The notes: a model not told the origin generated them from the letters alone. Positions 13,231-25,525 are shown, numbered from the stretch's first letter. The stretch: DNA of 64,000 bases from Ceratorhiza oryzae-sativae (GCA_030998015.1 JARWMV010000244.1:682001-746000), one strand, 5' to 3'. Numbers and translations: made by a program.

Positions 13231-13546
13231 TGCAATCACTTGAAAGAAAACGATGAGTGCCCTCAGACACTGACAAACGCAACAGCTCACGTTGAAATTA
13301 CGCAAATTCAGCTCTGCTGTACGGCTGTGTTTATGACCTAACAATATGATTAAAGACTCAAATCCTCGGGCTTTTCCGGTTTTTGTTGCTATTATACATA
13401 CCACCAACAGTTTTGAAATGTAAAAATAATGAACCGGAGTGCTTTGCAGGCGACCAGTGGTGGACAGAACGAGGGGCAGTTTCATTACATAACCGTCCCT
13501 GGATTGGACAAGCGCCTCCCTCTCGCCTTTGCTGCTCGTCCGCCAT

Positions 13547-13765
13547 ATGCCAAGAACCTATCTGATCTCCAAGTACCATATCATCTTTGTTGCTTGAACA
13601 AAGCTAAATCTAATATTTAGGTTCTTTGATCCTGTCTTGGGTATTGCAACTGGCATCTTTGCCTACCACTTGCATGAAACCAACCCACGAACCGCACCAC
13701 CAGACGGGCAAGATCTTAGAAGCCTCATTCAATGGAAACGGGTGCTGGCCGGCGCAAAGAACTAG
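13547..13765 (+). CDS. NCE101: Non-classical export protein 1 family (NCE101)
   Basis: Two exons (13547-13572 and 13621-13765) joined across a 48-nt GT-AG intron give 56 residues. The product starts MPRTYLISKFFDPVLGI and carries AYHLHETNPRTAPPDGQ, the pattern of the short single-TM NCE101 family, named for non-classical protein export in yeast. The hydrophobic stretch is about residues 13-27. The first exon is only 26 nt, so gene finders that prefer a longer overlapping frame (starting at 13429) would miss it; that frame cannot be spliced to the conserved second exon. The gene lies divergent from VPS5, about 317 bp start to start. The cellular role in basidiomycetes is not established. Confidence 0.85.
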
Positions 13766-16318
13766 ATGAAATGGCCCATTGGAACGAAGTAATGAGGCAA
13801 ATGAATATCTCTGACTTGCAATCTGAGCCCCCGGTAACCTCCGGCTCCGTTTGATTGGCTTGTAAGCTGGCCATTTGATCGATACCTTACCTCACCGATA
13901 TCATGTCACGGGCAGAAGTTGGGTTATTGCGATTACCAACGGGATCCTCGCATTTTTACCCTGCCGCCTCGGCCGCCAGAGGAATCTATGTTGTATTGAT
14001 CTGACGAGTGCAATCTCACATAAATCTCCTATCGTTGTGTCCTTACCACCGAGCTCTGTCTGAGCTACTTTTTCCGGTAAATTTGGACCTGCCTCCTGAA
14101 CGTGTTATCAGGGTTATCTAACGATTATCTGCACAGAGAGGCAAGAGCCAATCAAGGAGCGTAACCTATTTGTGCCGAGGCCATCGGCCACTTTTTCCAC
14201 TAGATAGGCTGTGCGTTTTTTTTTGCATAGGGGTTCTTGGTTTACCGCAAATCGCCGAGATTGTACTAGACCGTTCTCGACGTGGCTGGAGTGAAGCTGT
14301 CCTGGAAGGTCCTTGTGCAGGCACGAACTCATGTCTACAGAGTGGCTGGCCGAAATTGCACGCTGGGGTGAACCTGCTGTCCATGAAATCGCACATTCTT
14401 CGGAAGAGGCTGGGTCCGCGAAAAGCTCCGCTATGAATCAAACTGGAATCCCAGTAGTCGGGATTCGACCAAGGTTCTGCGGCGCCTTCAGGAGGCAGAT
14501 TATGTTACGTATAGAGATTCCAAAAATATCTTTATCTATAAACCCACTGCCATTAATCAACGTCGCCTGGTGTTCATCAGTGACATCTTATCACAGTGAT
14601 ATGCGCCACAACGCATCTTCTAGCTTCAATTCGATTTAGCTGGATCATAAGATCCATAGTTTTGGCAAAAAATCCTCGCGGTACCCTTCCCTCCTGTGTT
14701 CAATTCAGTAGAGAGATCTCAGATAATAGCAAATCAATCACCTGATCGAGGTCTCGACCTAAGCCATCCACCCGAAGGATGACGAAACCCATACCATTTC
14801 GTACTGGCGTAGGCATTGGCTCGTCTCAACTCAAAACAAGGCTTGACCCCACACGATTGAATCCGTCAACCTTTATTCGTGCAGCCTCGTGGATAGCACG
14901 CACCTGTCCTAAAGGGGGCCGACCTCTACGTTCTAGGCATTGCTGGCCACATCACATCACCCGAGGAGATACTCGATCAAGCAGGAACGATACCAAGATC
15001 TCTCTCGCTGCCACACTTTACTTAAATAATCGACCTAACAAAATAGTCAATCCCGTCGATCCGCGGGCTTGCACCTTCGCAGAGACGTATTTCTCGATTG
15101 GTCCGCCTACACTCAAATGAGTAACACTTCTAGCGATTTTCTACCGTTGAAAGGTTTCCTGCTGTTTAGGATTCTAACAGTACAATCCGAAACTTTATCC
15201 GGTGGAACATGAGAAGCGACATGCCTTCAACCCTGTCAGACTGAACAGGCCGCGAATGTTGGACTTTACATGCACCAAACGGTGCTGATCCCCAAAAAGA
15301 TCATCCCTAGTCACATCTCGCTCGAAACCACACCTAATTCATACTCATGCGCGATGTGAGCGGTGGAGATAAGATTAAACCTTAAATCGCCGGGACGATG
15401 CGCGTTGCCCCGATACTAAAATAGTGAGCGCTGTCGGATCGGCCATGTCCTCGGACTCTGAATGGTAACCCCTAAATTCCTTCAGTCGAAAGCCCCCCGA
15501 CTACTATCCGGATATTTGGTGACCTGTTATACGTGGAATTCTCTATAAGCGAGCCGCCATCCATGCTCCGCTGAATGAAACTTAGGCGTATCGCCTGTAT
15601 TCCTGAATATTCGGCGACGCCACACGCTTACTTGCGGCCGATCCATCAGCATCATAGGTTTGATATGATATCGTATATTCATTCTCTTGCTTGGTTAGGT
15701 TGTGTATTTTCATAATTTCAGCCTGTTTGAAGAACCTGAAACAATACGGCGATGTATCCACGGCCGACTCATTTCAGGTTTAGCATGTAAGTGTGATGCC
15801 GAGCAGATCCCGCACTGGCGCTCCATTACTCCAACAGCGCTATTCGCCCAGTATCAACGCACGTGGTATCACAGTAGAACAAACAATCAGCATTTTTCTG
15901 GAGACAGGTCGTGGTCCTGAGCCTCTGGCACACTCCGTAGGATAGAGCCTCATTGCAAACGATTGCATCAAAACACGTTGGATCGATCAATTGCCATTCA
16001 AACTGGCCGGTGCATGAATAAGTTTATTCAGTATTCGGGAACGACGGGCGCAGTCTACGGTAAGACTCACCAACTTTCTGGACTGATGGGTGTCACAAGG
16101 GTGGGAACGGTTGATATCCGGATTGATTATCCAGCATCGACGCCACTAGCGACAAACTTCCTTACTACTGAAGTACGAACGATCTAAGATGGTGTCCAAT
16201 TGCTTGTCCATAGCCTATTCGGAGTTGGTGGTATAAATTGGGTGTTAGCATCGAGTTGGACTCACAACGCATTCTCCTCTCTCGCCTCTCTCTCATTTCC
16301 CTACCCCATTTGTTCATC
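13766..16318. other. Long intergenic region, nothing identified
   Basis: Frames here are short (the longest is 113 codons at 14779-15120, plus strand) and show no domain or linked exons. No RNA gene or repeat stands out. The last 60 bases (CCTCTCTCGCCTCTCTCTCATTT region, 16275-16300) are pyrimidine-rich, as is common just upstream of fungal start sites, and precede the cold-shock-domain gene. Confidence 0.5.
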
Positions 16319-16575
16319 ATGTCGAAGTCCGGTGTCGTTAAATGGTTCAATGAAGGTGATCCACTTGGCCATTGCTCTTCGATATTATGCTAATGCTTGA
16401 GCTAGTCAAGGGCCATGGCTTCATCACTCAGGATGATGGTGGCCCGGATGTTTTCGTACACCATACAAATATCCTTGGGAAAGGACGTAGAGTACTCTCT
16501 GAGGGAGACGTAGTGACCTATGATTGTTATGACGCCCCCAAAGGGCCGGCGGCGAGCTCAGTCTCTAAGCGTTAG
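16319..16575 (+). CDS. Small cold-shock-domain nucleic-acid-binding protein
   Basis: Two exons (16319-16355, 16406-16575) with a 50-nt GT-AG intron give 68 residues, the size of a bacterial-type Csp and almost only a cold shock domain. It begins MSKSGVVKWFN; after the splice the RNP1-like motif reads KGHGFI and the RNP2-like motif VFVHHTNI. The usual KGFGFI aromatic is His here (KGHGFI), a substitution at a nucleic-acid-stacking position. Such single-domain proteins bind single-stranded RNA or DNA. Stand-alone CSD proteins are scattered in fungi, so ancient or later transfer from bacteria is possible; the intron shows that it is now a native gene. About 310 bp separates its stop from the FIG4 start. 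Confidence 0.85.
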
Positions 16576-16885
16576 TCAAGCTCTGGTGATTTCTTTTTCA
16601 TTTTAAGTGCAGAACCATTAATGATATACTCAATCTCAAGGAACCACGGATATCTGAACTTGTACTGAAATCGAAACGATCATCTGCTATTTTCTATCCC
16701 AGTTTGTGCGTATGTATTTGATTGCTTGTATTTACTCGGTGATGTGCACGTGATTTCGTGCCAGCCTCTCCTGACCTCGACACCCGCCACTGATATCTCA
16801 AGTCTGTGTAAAGCAATATATATTCTATTTGAACGATACAAACAGAGGGTCTTTGTTGCCTCAATTTTTTGTCTATCAGGGCTCG

Positions 16886-19800
16886 ATGGACACAGTCTCG
16901 AATAGCATTCGCTCTGGCTCTCTGTCTGATTCTGAGCTTACACCACGCCCAGAATCCGATGCCACGGAAGCGTTACCTTGGTCTTCAACCCCTTCTGAGA
17001 GCAACATAAACAATCTCCAAATCGTTACCAATGATGATACTGCTTCCATCAGTTCGTCCAGATCTAATGAAAGGACTGACGCCGAGCGGTCTGTGTCCTC
17101 CAAGCATTTGACTGCGTCAACAGAAAGTCTTCTTGGCCTAAAGAATGCCTCCTCATCTGGTTCCATTATGTCCCCAGACTCGCCCGCACCCTTAGGCAAT
17201 TTTGTATCGCCTCGCTCCCTGGAATATGGATTGTTGCCTGGCGCCGTGCGCTCTAGCCATTCGGTATCCACGTCGGGTGTTCAGGGAAATATTGCGCCAT
17301 CGCGTGCTTCCGTCGATTTTGTCCCTAGCTATGCTCCGAGCGCTGACCCGAGCGTGCCGCTACCTCTCGTTCTTAACAAATTTACTTTGTATGAGAATAA
17401 ACATCGGTTATACATCGTGGGAACAGGGGCGTCCGACTCACGGTTTCGGATAATGTCGATAGATCGCACGTCTGCTGAGGAGCTAATGGTTACAGTGGAC
17501 CCACCCATGTACACGGAACGCGAGAAAGACAATGTCATTGCGGCGTTAATAGGAGGAAACAAGGCCACTGGAGGACTGAATAAAGTACAAGAGTTCCATG
17601 GCATCGTTGGTAAGAGAGACTTTCTTTTGATCTCGTCAGTAGATTGAAATTTTATTCAGGATTTGTGCGATTTACCGCTGGATGGTATATTGTTCTCATT
17701 ACGAAGCGGTCGGTTCGCGCTTTGATGGGCGGTCACTACATCTACCACTGCGAGGACACTACCATGTACAAAATATGCCCTACCATGAAAGTCGACAACC
17801 CTAACGAAGAGGCTCGGCTGCTTTCACTATTCCGTGCGGTCGACCTCAGTCGGAATTTCTATTTCAGCTATACCTATGACGTAACATCAACCTTGCAACA
17901 CAACATGACCAAATTCAGCTATAAGGCCTGTCCTCAAATATCCAAAACTCCATACTTCAATGACCGGTACGCCTGGAATCACCATATGTTCCCGGACAAC
18001 GTATTTCGACTGCATGATGACAACGGAGGCGCGGGGGATTGGAAATCGAAGAATCCATGGGTTATTCCTGTGATATACGGACACGTTGACCAAGCCAGTG
18101 AGTATATTAATATTCTATGAGCATTATTTACAGGTTTAAGCAGAATTGAGCATATTCGGGCGAATCGTTTATGTTACACTCATTGCTCGGCGATCCCGTC
18201 ATTTTGCTGGTGTTCGATACCTAAAGCGAGGCGTGGATGAGGAGGTTGGTAGCCTCCACTTCGACTGTCATATATTAATCGCGAACAAATAAACAGGGCA
18301 ATGTCGCCAACGAAGTGGAAACGGAGCAGATAGTGTCCGAGGCAACCACAACTGGCTTCTACGGACCGCCAAGCAGGTCCGACCGAGAGCGGTCTGAGTC
18401 AACCCGCTTGCGCGTGCCTAATCCTAGGTATACGAGCTACGTACAGGTGAGAGCCTGCGTAATCTAGATTATCTTCATATGTGGTGAATTGGATCTCTAG
18501 CACCGCGGCAGTATACCTATATTTTGGACTCAAGATACTACTAATTTGAACCCCAAACCTCCAATCGAGAGTAAGTTGACGTACAAGAACCCAAGGAGCT
18601 TAGGTCCTAACAAATACACAGTTACAGTGGTTGATCCGTATTATGCGCCTGCCGCCCGGCATTTCGATCGACTCTTCGCGCGCTATGGAACACCAATCAT
18701 GGTTCTTAACCTCATCAAAGTAATAAGATTCGCATTTGTATTGAGTAGGCTCTGATCCCACCTTGATCATAGTCACAGGAACCCCAGCCTCGGGAATCAA
18801 AGCTTCGAACAGAATTTGGAGAATGTATCAATTACCTGAACCAATTTTTGCCTCCTGACAAAAAGATCCTATATGAAGCATGGGATATGTCACTAGCTTA
18901 TAAAGGGTAAGCCCGCCCTTCCTCTGTCAATGAGAGCAAATTTTAAGACGATATATTTGGACAGCAAAAAACAGGACGTTATAAGCTATCTCGAAGATTA
19001 TGCCGAACAATCTATCAATCTAACTGGATTCTTCCACTCGGGACCGGAGCCATTCTCGCATAAACTTCGATCAGAAATCGAGTGCGTATCTACTTGTTTC
19101 TGCCGCTTTATCGTGAACTCAAACACTGCCACGATAGGGGAATACCTTATCGGGACAAAATGCTCGTACAACAAGGCGTTTGCCGCACAAATTGTGTCGA
19201 CTGCCTTGATACAAATGCTGCTCAATTTGTATTCGGAAAGCGCGCTCTAGGCCATCAGCTCTATGTCTTGGGAGTTGTCGAGACCCCCCAGCTAGAGTTT
19301 GATTCAGACGCGGTAAATATGCTTACTGAAATGTACCACGATCATGGCGACAGTGAGTATCTTCTAATGTCGCGTGGGCATGACGGTTGAAATTTCGGGC
19401 ATCAGCCATCGCTCTCCAATACGCGGGTGGCGCACTGGTGAATCGTGTTGAGTCCTACAGGCGAATGCCCCATTGGAACAGCCATTCTCGAGATGTCATT
19501 GAGAATATGCGCCGTTTTTACGCTAATTCGGTGCTAGGTACATTGAGCTGCTCCTTATAGAATGATTTCGTATTCATGAGTCCATTTACAGATGCAGACA
19601 AGCAAGCCGCTATCGACGTGTTTCTCGGCGTCCACAACGACACCAAGTTGGGGCCTCCACCTGAACGTCGGACATACAAGCAGTGGTATCACCCAGAAAA
19701 TCTCGAGCCAGTGTTCGTACCCGAGGATTGCGCTTCAGCCTTGTGTGATTTTGCAGAGAGGCGGGCAGAGTTTTGGGACGAGTACTACCGGCCCAAGATA

Positions 19801-20543
19801 TTCACCAGCTTACAAAAGAATTTCGCATATTCCATGTACAGCAGTTCAAAGTTAGCAGGGTTCGTTCATATAGGAATTCTTTGCGAGGTTTAGACTAATG
19901 ACAGGAACCAGCGACAAGAAGATATCATCCGAAGCAGAGGGAAGCCCATTTCTTCCGCGAATCGTGGCCCCCACGATGCAACCTCCCAAGTAAAGTCCTG
20001 TGGCTCTTCCTATAAAATGGTTGCTGAAGCCCTATGTAGGCTCATGCAAGGTGTGAGGAGATGGATGGGGTCTTCCCAAGGATCGTCTAAGCGCAAGGCC
20101 AATGCTTCCACCCTGCCTCCACAGACTACTTCCACGGAAAAATTGCAAACCCGGTAGATTCATCATCTATTGAAGCTATCGTTGCGAGATCCTTGTCACC
20201 CACAGTACCGAAGATGAGGAGAGGGAGTATCACAGGTATGGGTCACGAGTGGTTTCGCCAGACACATGACTTACAATATCCTAAACGTAGATATATCGTT
20301 CAACACAGTGACCTGATGGATACTGTTGGGTCCTTGGAACAGATTGACCAAGACGATTATGATTTGTATTGTCAAGGAGTAGAGCTGGTTCAAGGCAACC
20401 TTTCGGAACCGGAAGTCCCCGAGAAATGCCTCAAACTCTACAAGGCATATTCAGCTGTCCCTTCCGAAGCACCCGCGAAACCTAGGGAGAGCTTCGACCG
20501 AGCGGAGCAATACTTGAAGAGTAGTCTAACACACTATGTTTAG
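16886..20543 (+). CDS. FIG4: SAC-domain polyphosphoinositide phosphatase Fig4, catalytic Arg missing
   Basis: Fig4 removes the 5-phosphate of PI(3,5)P2 and also scaffolds the PIKfyve/Fab1-Vac14 complex on endosomes and vacuoles. Thirteen exons (first 16886-17609, last 20125-20543) joined at short GT-AG introns stay in frame for 998 codons, slightly longer than yeast Fig4. The first 160 residues are Ser-rich; the SAC domain starts at about residue 165 ([19 protein letters not shown]) and includes [26 protein letters not shown] and HRGSIPIFW. The active-site motif normally reads [12 protein letters not shown]. Here exon 9 (19181-19216) encodes [14 protein letters not shown]: Cys628 is present, but the Arg of CX5R is absent by a clean one-codon gap between GAT (19208-19210) and ACA. 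Everything around it looks intact. The likely result is a catalytically dead or weak protein that may keep the scaffold role; a sequence error would need to be exactly three bases. Confidence 0.92.
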
Positions 20544-20835
20544 CTATTTTTTTAATTGCTGCATGAATGATGCTGTGGAGATGGGATATTCTAAAGGTGT
20601 ACGATTTCATATGTGACAGTAATTTCCAAACACAAGGGGAACTATTACAGACAGTGATAAATGAAGGATCAGTATGAGAGAAACTGAAGGATCGCAAGAG
20701 TACGGATACTAAAATTTGAAGCTAAGGAGTGTGTAAGCAGTAAAGGCCTAAAGTTAACGACGAGAAGGTGAGAATATGAGGTAAGTGTATGCGCAATAAT
20801 TACACGTCTGAATAATAAGAGCTAGCGAGCTTTGT

Positions 20836-21715
20836 TCAAACGCGATAAGAACGCTTTTTTCGGAGTTCCAGGAATGATTCACGATTTGACCGATCAGTTA
20901 TTTGTGGAATGGGTGGGGCCGTAGGGATACCCCGGGGCTCTTGGGCGCGCTTCTGGGAAATCATGTGGAGAGGCGGCGTGTGGGAGAGACTGAGTGAACC
21001 CGTCAGCTTCATTCGGAATCTAAAATAGATAGCACTTACGATACATGCTCATGGGGCACATGAGTAGTTAAGCTACTGTATTCGTCAATAAAATCGTAAT
21101 CATAGTCGTCGGGCTGGTGATTGACTCTAAGTGGCAGATGAGCATTTTCTCCTATCGCTTAAGGTTGAGGGTTTACTTACGACTGCGTTTAGCTGCCCAG
21201 GTATCCAAGTACCGGGTTTTAGCGGGGGAGGAATATAATTTTGATTGTCTTTGACATAGCGGCCGAAGCCTCGGTCGGTCTCGAGATGACGCAGGGCAGT
21301 TTCACGAGCCCGCTGGCGGGCGACTGAGTCGTGCTCGCTTTTACGACGTGGTCGATCGGGAGGAGACGTTTGAAGCAAGTCATATCGAGGTGGAACTGGA
21401 GGAGCCGCGCGAAGATTCCCTGATAGTCACTGCGCGACGTACTTCAGGTTGAACCTCCTGAGAATTGAATTTGCCGCTAGAGCGATTCCACCAGTGCGCG
21501 TCAGCTCCTGCCTTGGGTGGCAGCGGCCGCTTGTTAGGCGGCAATTCGGTCGCCGGGATGGATCGACGAAGAAGCTTATCCATGAGAGTGCGATCGGGAT
21601 CAGCTGGGGATTTTCCAAGGTGCTTCATAGTGGCTCGAGTAACACGCTTATGTTCTGCTTTCATCTCTCGTTCATCTTGAGCAGTCCATACCCGGTTTTC
21701 GGATGTCGCATACAT
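20836..21715 (-). CDS. Hypothetical protein, charged and Pro-rich
   Basis: Not recognised. From an ATG at 21715 the frame reads MYATSENRVWTAQDEREM and stays open for 111 codons. A second open part (21378-21127) carries RRKSEHDSVARQRARET and ends at a clean donor (GTAAGT). A third exon (about 21105-21050) is acidic (PDDYDYDFIDEY), and the end (to TGA at 20836-20838) reads SFLELRKKRSYRV. The product would be about 250 residues, rich in Arg, Lys, Pro and Glu, with no TM or signal peptide, so a nuclear or cytosolic disordered protein is likely. The join between the first two parts (about 21420-21380) is not resolved: frames differ and no intron of normal size fits, so a one-base error or a missed splice is possible. 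Confidence 0.5.
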
Positions 21716-22179
21716 AGCGTCTTGAATAGAACTTGGAATGGTTGCTTCGAAAGCAATGCTAGCAGAACAGAAGGATGAGCTTGTAGAGATCGGTGGTATT
21801 TCTCCTAGCTTATATGCTCACCGAGCTTCCTGTGATCCCCGTTCATGGTCCAATCTCTAATCAGAGTTGATAACTACCTCAGATCATGGCCCAAGCGGAG
21901 AAAGTTTGTTTGGACCCACAATAGCTAGCAACTCCGGCTTAGCATTAGTAGGATAACGAGCGGCGAAGCTTAGCTAAATATGCATGCGGTGGATGGGAAC
22001 CGACTACAAACTAAAGTTGTAATGTTATCAAACACGAGTCGAGTTAGGCTGATTGAGTGTATCTCGGATGCAATTGATCATCGTACATGAATATATTAAT
22101 TTCTAATAAAGGAAGCACAGCCAAGAGTGAATATACTTGAGCAGAAATCCTACAGTAGCTGAAAATCGACATCGCGAGC
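21716..22179. other. Intergenic, nothing identified
   Basis: About 460 bases between two minus-strand genes. It should contain the 5' region of the 20836-21715 gene and the 3' region of the seven-TM gene. No long frame, RNA gene or repeat is visible. Confidence 0.5.
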
Positions 22180-23261
22180 CTAAACTCGAGCATATGGGTC
22201 CTTGTATTGCCCATCCGAGGAGCGTGTGCCCATTGGGACTTGCTCATACTCTGTCTGCCCTTGGGCAGGCCCCTTCTTGGCAGCCTCCTTTCTCTCCTTG
22301 GTCAAATCCTCGGCAAACAGAACTCGGGCGTTGATGATGAACAGAGTGGCCGTCACAAGCCACTCCGTTAGTGATAAGAGAACATAAAACTTGACCTTGG
22401 TAGCGATCGATAGGGGCGGGCTTTTAGTGTGAATCATGGCTAAACGATAGGCGCCAGCGATGGCCAGGCACCCGGCCATAAATACGAGAAGAACTGTCGG
22501 CAGGATAGGCAAATTTTTATGAACTTGCGCGATTAATGCGACCACGATGACTCCAAGTACGATAGCTAAACACAACCCAGCGTTCACGTTGCGCAGAGTA
22601 CGAAGATTGTTGAGTTTAGCTGGGTCGGAAAGGGCCGAACCGTACTGAGTACCGGCAACAATACCAAGGATGAGAGCGGCCTAAATGAGAGAACAGATTA
22701 ATTGCCGGTGAGCGGTGAGCTGCAGAGTAGATACTCACCAACAATGCCAGTCGAAGTATACGAATAACGCGCTGTGTAATCTGGCCTTGTTTGGAGCTGG
22801 TATGAGTCCGAGTAATGTGGTATTCGAGTAGGGAAAGTATAGCCTCGCAAATGATTGGAAAGCCGGCTAGAAGAAACACCTGCTCGACGATAAACAGTGT
22901 TTCCGTATAACTGAGGGAAGTTAATGCGATGAATTAGTATTTCAGTAGAGCTCAGGACATAGGCTTACTTTCCGTTCGCTTGTATAGCACGCATGATATA
23001 AGTTGCAAGGCGAACTAGGACGAATAGTGCTGGTCGTATAAGCGTAGTCGACCTCGATTCCTTTCGCGCCAACCGAAAGACCGCAAGGGGTATAAGAATT
23101 GCATACGCGACAATGAAAATAATAGAGCTGATCATAGTTCTCAGCATCCAAACGTTAAATCCATCTCGTCAATAAGGGACTTACGGCGCAAGGTCTTGAG
23201 ATTTGGTTGGAATGCCGCCTGTAATGGACAGGCCAGAAGGAAATTGGATAGAGGAGCTCAT
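22180..23261 (-). CDS. Seven-TM integral membrane protein of unknown function
   Basis: The ATG at 23261 gives MSSSIQFPSGLSITGGIPTK, then after a GT-AG intron the first helix (SIIFIVAYAILIPLAVFRLA). Four exons join to about 300 residues ending at the TAG at 22180. I count seven hydrophobic segments: the one above, a segment containing RPALFVLVRLATYIM, VEQVFLLAGFPIICEAILSL, LRLALLAALILGIVAG, LCLAIVLGVIVVALIAQ, LPTVLLVFMAGCLAIAGA and LSLTEWLVTATLFIINARVL. The tail is charged (KERKEAAKKG) and cytosolic in style. The layout resembles the fungal seven-TM proteins grouped as DUF7702, but I cannot confirm the family by eye. No frame break is seen. Confidence 0.75.
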
Positions 23262-24254
23262 GGAAGGAGATAGAGGGCGGGAACTGGCGATTGTTGAGCA
23301 CTAGAGTCATATTTATAGTCTAACTATCCCTCTGATCCAGTGATGAACGGATGTCGTTGATGGCACAGCCCCCGACTCGAGCTCGGCGTGAATTTCATAG
23401 CCTGGCTAAATTTAGCCCGAATCATAGAGGATATCGAGCGCCCCATCCGCGGAACCACGGGATCAAGGCCGAGTTGAGCGGTAGAGGCGGTGCTCGGGCC
23501 AAATATGGCGCGGCACGCAGCCCCCAAGCGAGCTACGCTCCACTACAGTGACAGTGGATCCGGGGGCACATAGGTTAGTAGCTCCGGCAACCAAACCGAC
23601 ATCCCCATCGGATTGTGGGTCGTCTATTTCGGAACGCATTCCTGCACTCGACCGTAGTAGCCACCAGGGTACTAGAGATAGCCAGATATCTAGGCTTCAT
23701 GGTGTTAAGTGGACTAGACAATGATATGGGTCTCTAAGGTGGACTCGTTATGTAGTCGCTTAGTTTGACTGTCCTCGTCAGCCGGGCAAAAGTACGTAAC
23801 AGGTGCTTAAGCCTATTCGTGCAACTGTGAAGGGGACGTATTCGGCGTACAGACAGAGGTTCGGCTCAGCGGTTTGCCTTTCCAAATCAACATTGATGGT
23901 CGCATCATCGATTACTTCAATTATCCAAGCAGCACAGCTGAAGTTGGCCGTCTAAAGATGAAGCGCGAGAGCACTCTCGGTGCTTTGTGCGTCGACCAAC
24001 TTTTGGGTATGATTCCATGGAAAGTTCAAGAGCGTGATATATCTTCAGATGCACTATTGGCACTGTAAGCAAGCAAGCACATAATCGCCGAGTGGTGGCT
24101 TTTCTCCTTCGCAAGATGTCATAGCATAAAGCTTGTTTGGGTTGAAACACAGTTGTTGGACAAGTTTAACGCTATACATGTGGGTCTAAGAGCCACCCAA
24201 GTACCACGCTCCCATAACTTATCGGTTGCAATCGTCTCTGTCAGTGGTATCATG
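23262..24254. other. Intergenic region with one unassigned frame
   Basis: A 64-codon plus-strand frame at 23874-24068 (contains KMKREST and VDQLLGMIPWKVQE) reads like a protein fragment, but I do not recognise it and it has no clear start or partner exons. Nothing else is visible. Confidence 0.4.
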
Positions 24255-24618
24255 TCACCTGTGAGATCCTGTGCCATTGCTCACTCGAGTATACTCACAG
24301 CTACCGCATAATTGATTTTTAAGTTGCAAGGCCTTCCACTGATCGTCCCCGCTGCATTTACTTAAGATGCATTGCCTGGCGTAATTGTTGAATTGATCAC
24401 TGTCGCAAGCGCAAGCACGACTCTGGCTAGATAGCGTTTGAATGGGTATTAGCGAAAAGAAAGAGGGATTTTGGAATAAAATAAAATAAACAAACGTACT
24501 AATCTCCACACTGTGATTTCTTAGCAGCGGCTCGAGAGCATTTGTCGACGCAGGGGGGGACCTGATCGGCAATAACATAGCCGGCAAAGAGGGCAACAAA
24601 TAATACGGAGAACCTCAT
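24255..24618 (-). CDS. Small secreted CFEM-type cysteine-rich protein
   Basis: Two exons (24618-24500 and 24426-24255) joined at a GT-AG intron give 96 residues. Residues 1-17 are a signal peptide (MRFSVLFVALFAGYVIA). The mature part has Cys at 23, 27, 37, 45, 47, 59, 64 and 80 (plus 83), the spacing of the fungal CFEM domain, including the CxC pair (ACAC). CFEM proteins are extracellular or GPI-anchored and include haem-binding proteins and plant-infection effectors. A GTGAGT donor at about 24300 allows an alternative third exon that would change the C terminus, so a GPI signal cannot be excluded. No neighbour suggests a function. Confidence 0.7.
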
Positions 24619-25489
24619 CGCTACCAATGATAAAACGTGCAATAGGTTAATGGTGCTATCAACATGAGCAGGTTGGTTGCTTTTATAGCCTTTCAGCAGA
24701 ATCACCTTACAGGCGTAAGGGTAGATACATCCTGAAAGAGAAGCATGACGTTGAACCCGCGGCTGAGCTAGAACCTTTCACGACAAATGTTTTGTCACAT
24801 GAATAGATCGAAACAGAAATAGATGGCAAGGATGGGATAAACCCACTTCTCTTCTGACAGCAGAACCCATTGCCATGATGCACATGACTCGCTACGAATA
24901 GCAAAGCAAATGATGGCTTCCTAACCGTGATACATTCACTGGGCATCGCGCAGTCTGTCAGGTTCTATAAAATTGCCTACGTTGCGCAGCATACAACCAT
25001 TGGTAGCAGGAATGTTTTGCCACGAGTGCCTGGATCCGACTCGCCGCTATAGGCAGACTGTAGGGATTGAAGCGTGAAATTTCCACTTATCGTCTAGGAA
25101 GCGCCGACTGGGCTCAGCTAGCGATCCCACACGACGAGTGAGCAGCTACTGTTGTTGGTTTTGTGCTGCGATGCCAATGGAATTGTTCATACGCTACAGG
25201 AATGTTCAAGTCGACCACGGAAACGCCGTAGGCGTCATTGTATACTTGAAGGTGATGTACTAGACTATCTGCAGCTTGTAATCTAGCGTAATACAGAATT
25301 TCCAACACGCTTGAAATCCGAGTCGACTGATACTCGGAAGCCGCAACTTAAGAGGAGGCTGAGCGGGTAGCTACTATTGGTTATCAATTTGAAACTGTAC
25401 GGGCTATAGCATTCTTGGGATCACCGCTTGAAATTGAAGCCTACCAAAGCGAAGCTTGTGTTAAAAAAATCTCAGCCAAAATTGAATCA

Positions 25490-25525
25490 GCCACTTAAGG
25501 CTAATGATTGAGTCGTTTAAGTGGC
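25490..25525. repeat. Small inverted repeat
   Basis: GCCACTTAA (25490-25498) and TTAAGTGGC (25517-25525) are perfect 9-bp inverted arms around an 18-nt loop. There is no flanking gene that would make this a terminator; it may be a relic of a foldback element. Confidence 0.4.

Noticed and set aside
13429..13617. Frame MNRSALQATSGGQNEGQFHY as the first exon of the NCE101 gene
   Set aside because: It is out of phase with the conserved second exon; the short frame from ATG 13547 splices exactly in frame and gives the family N terminus.
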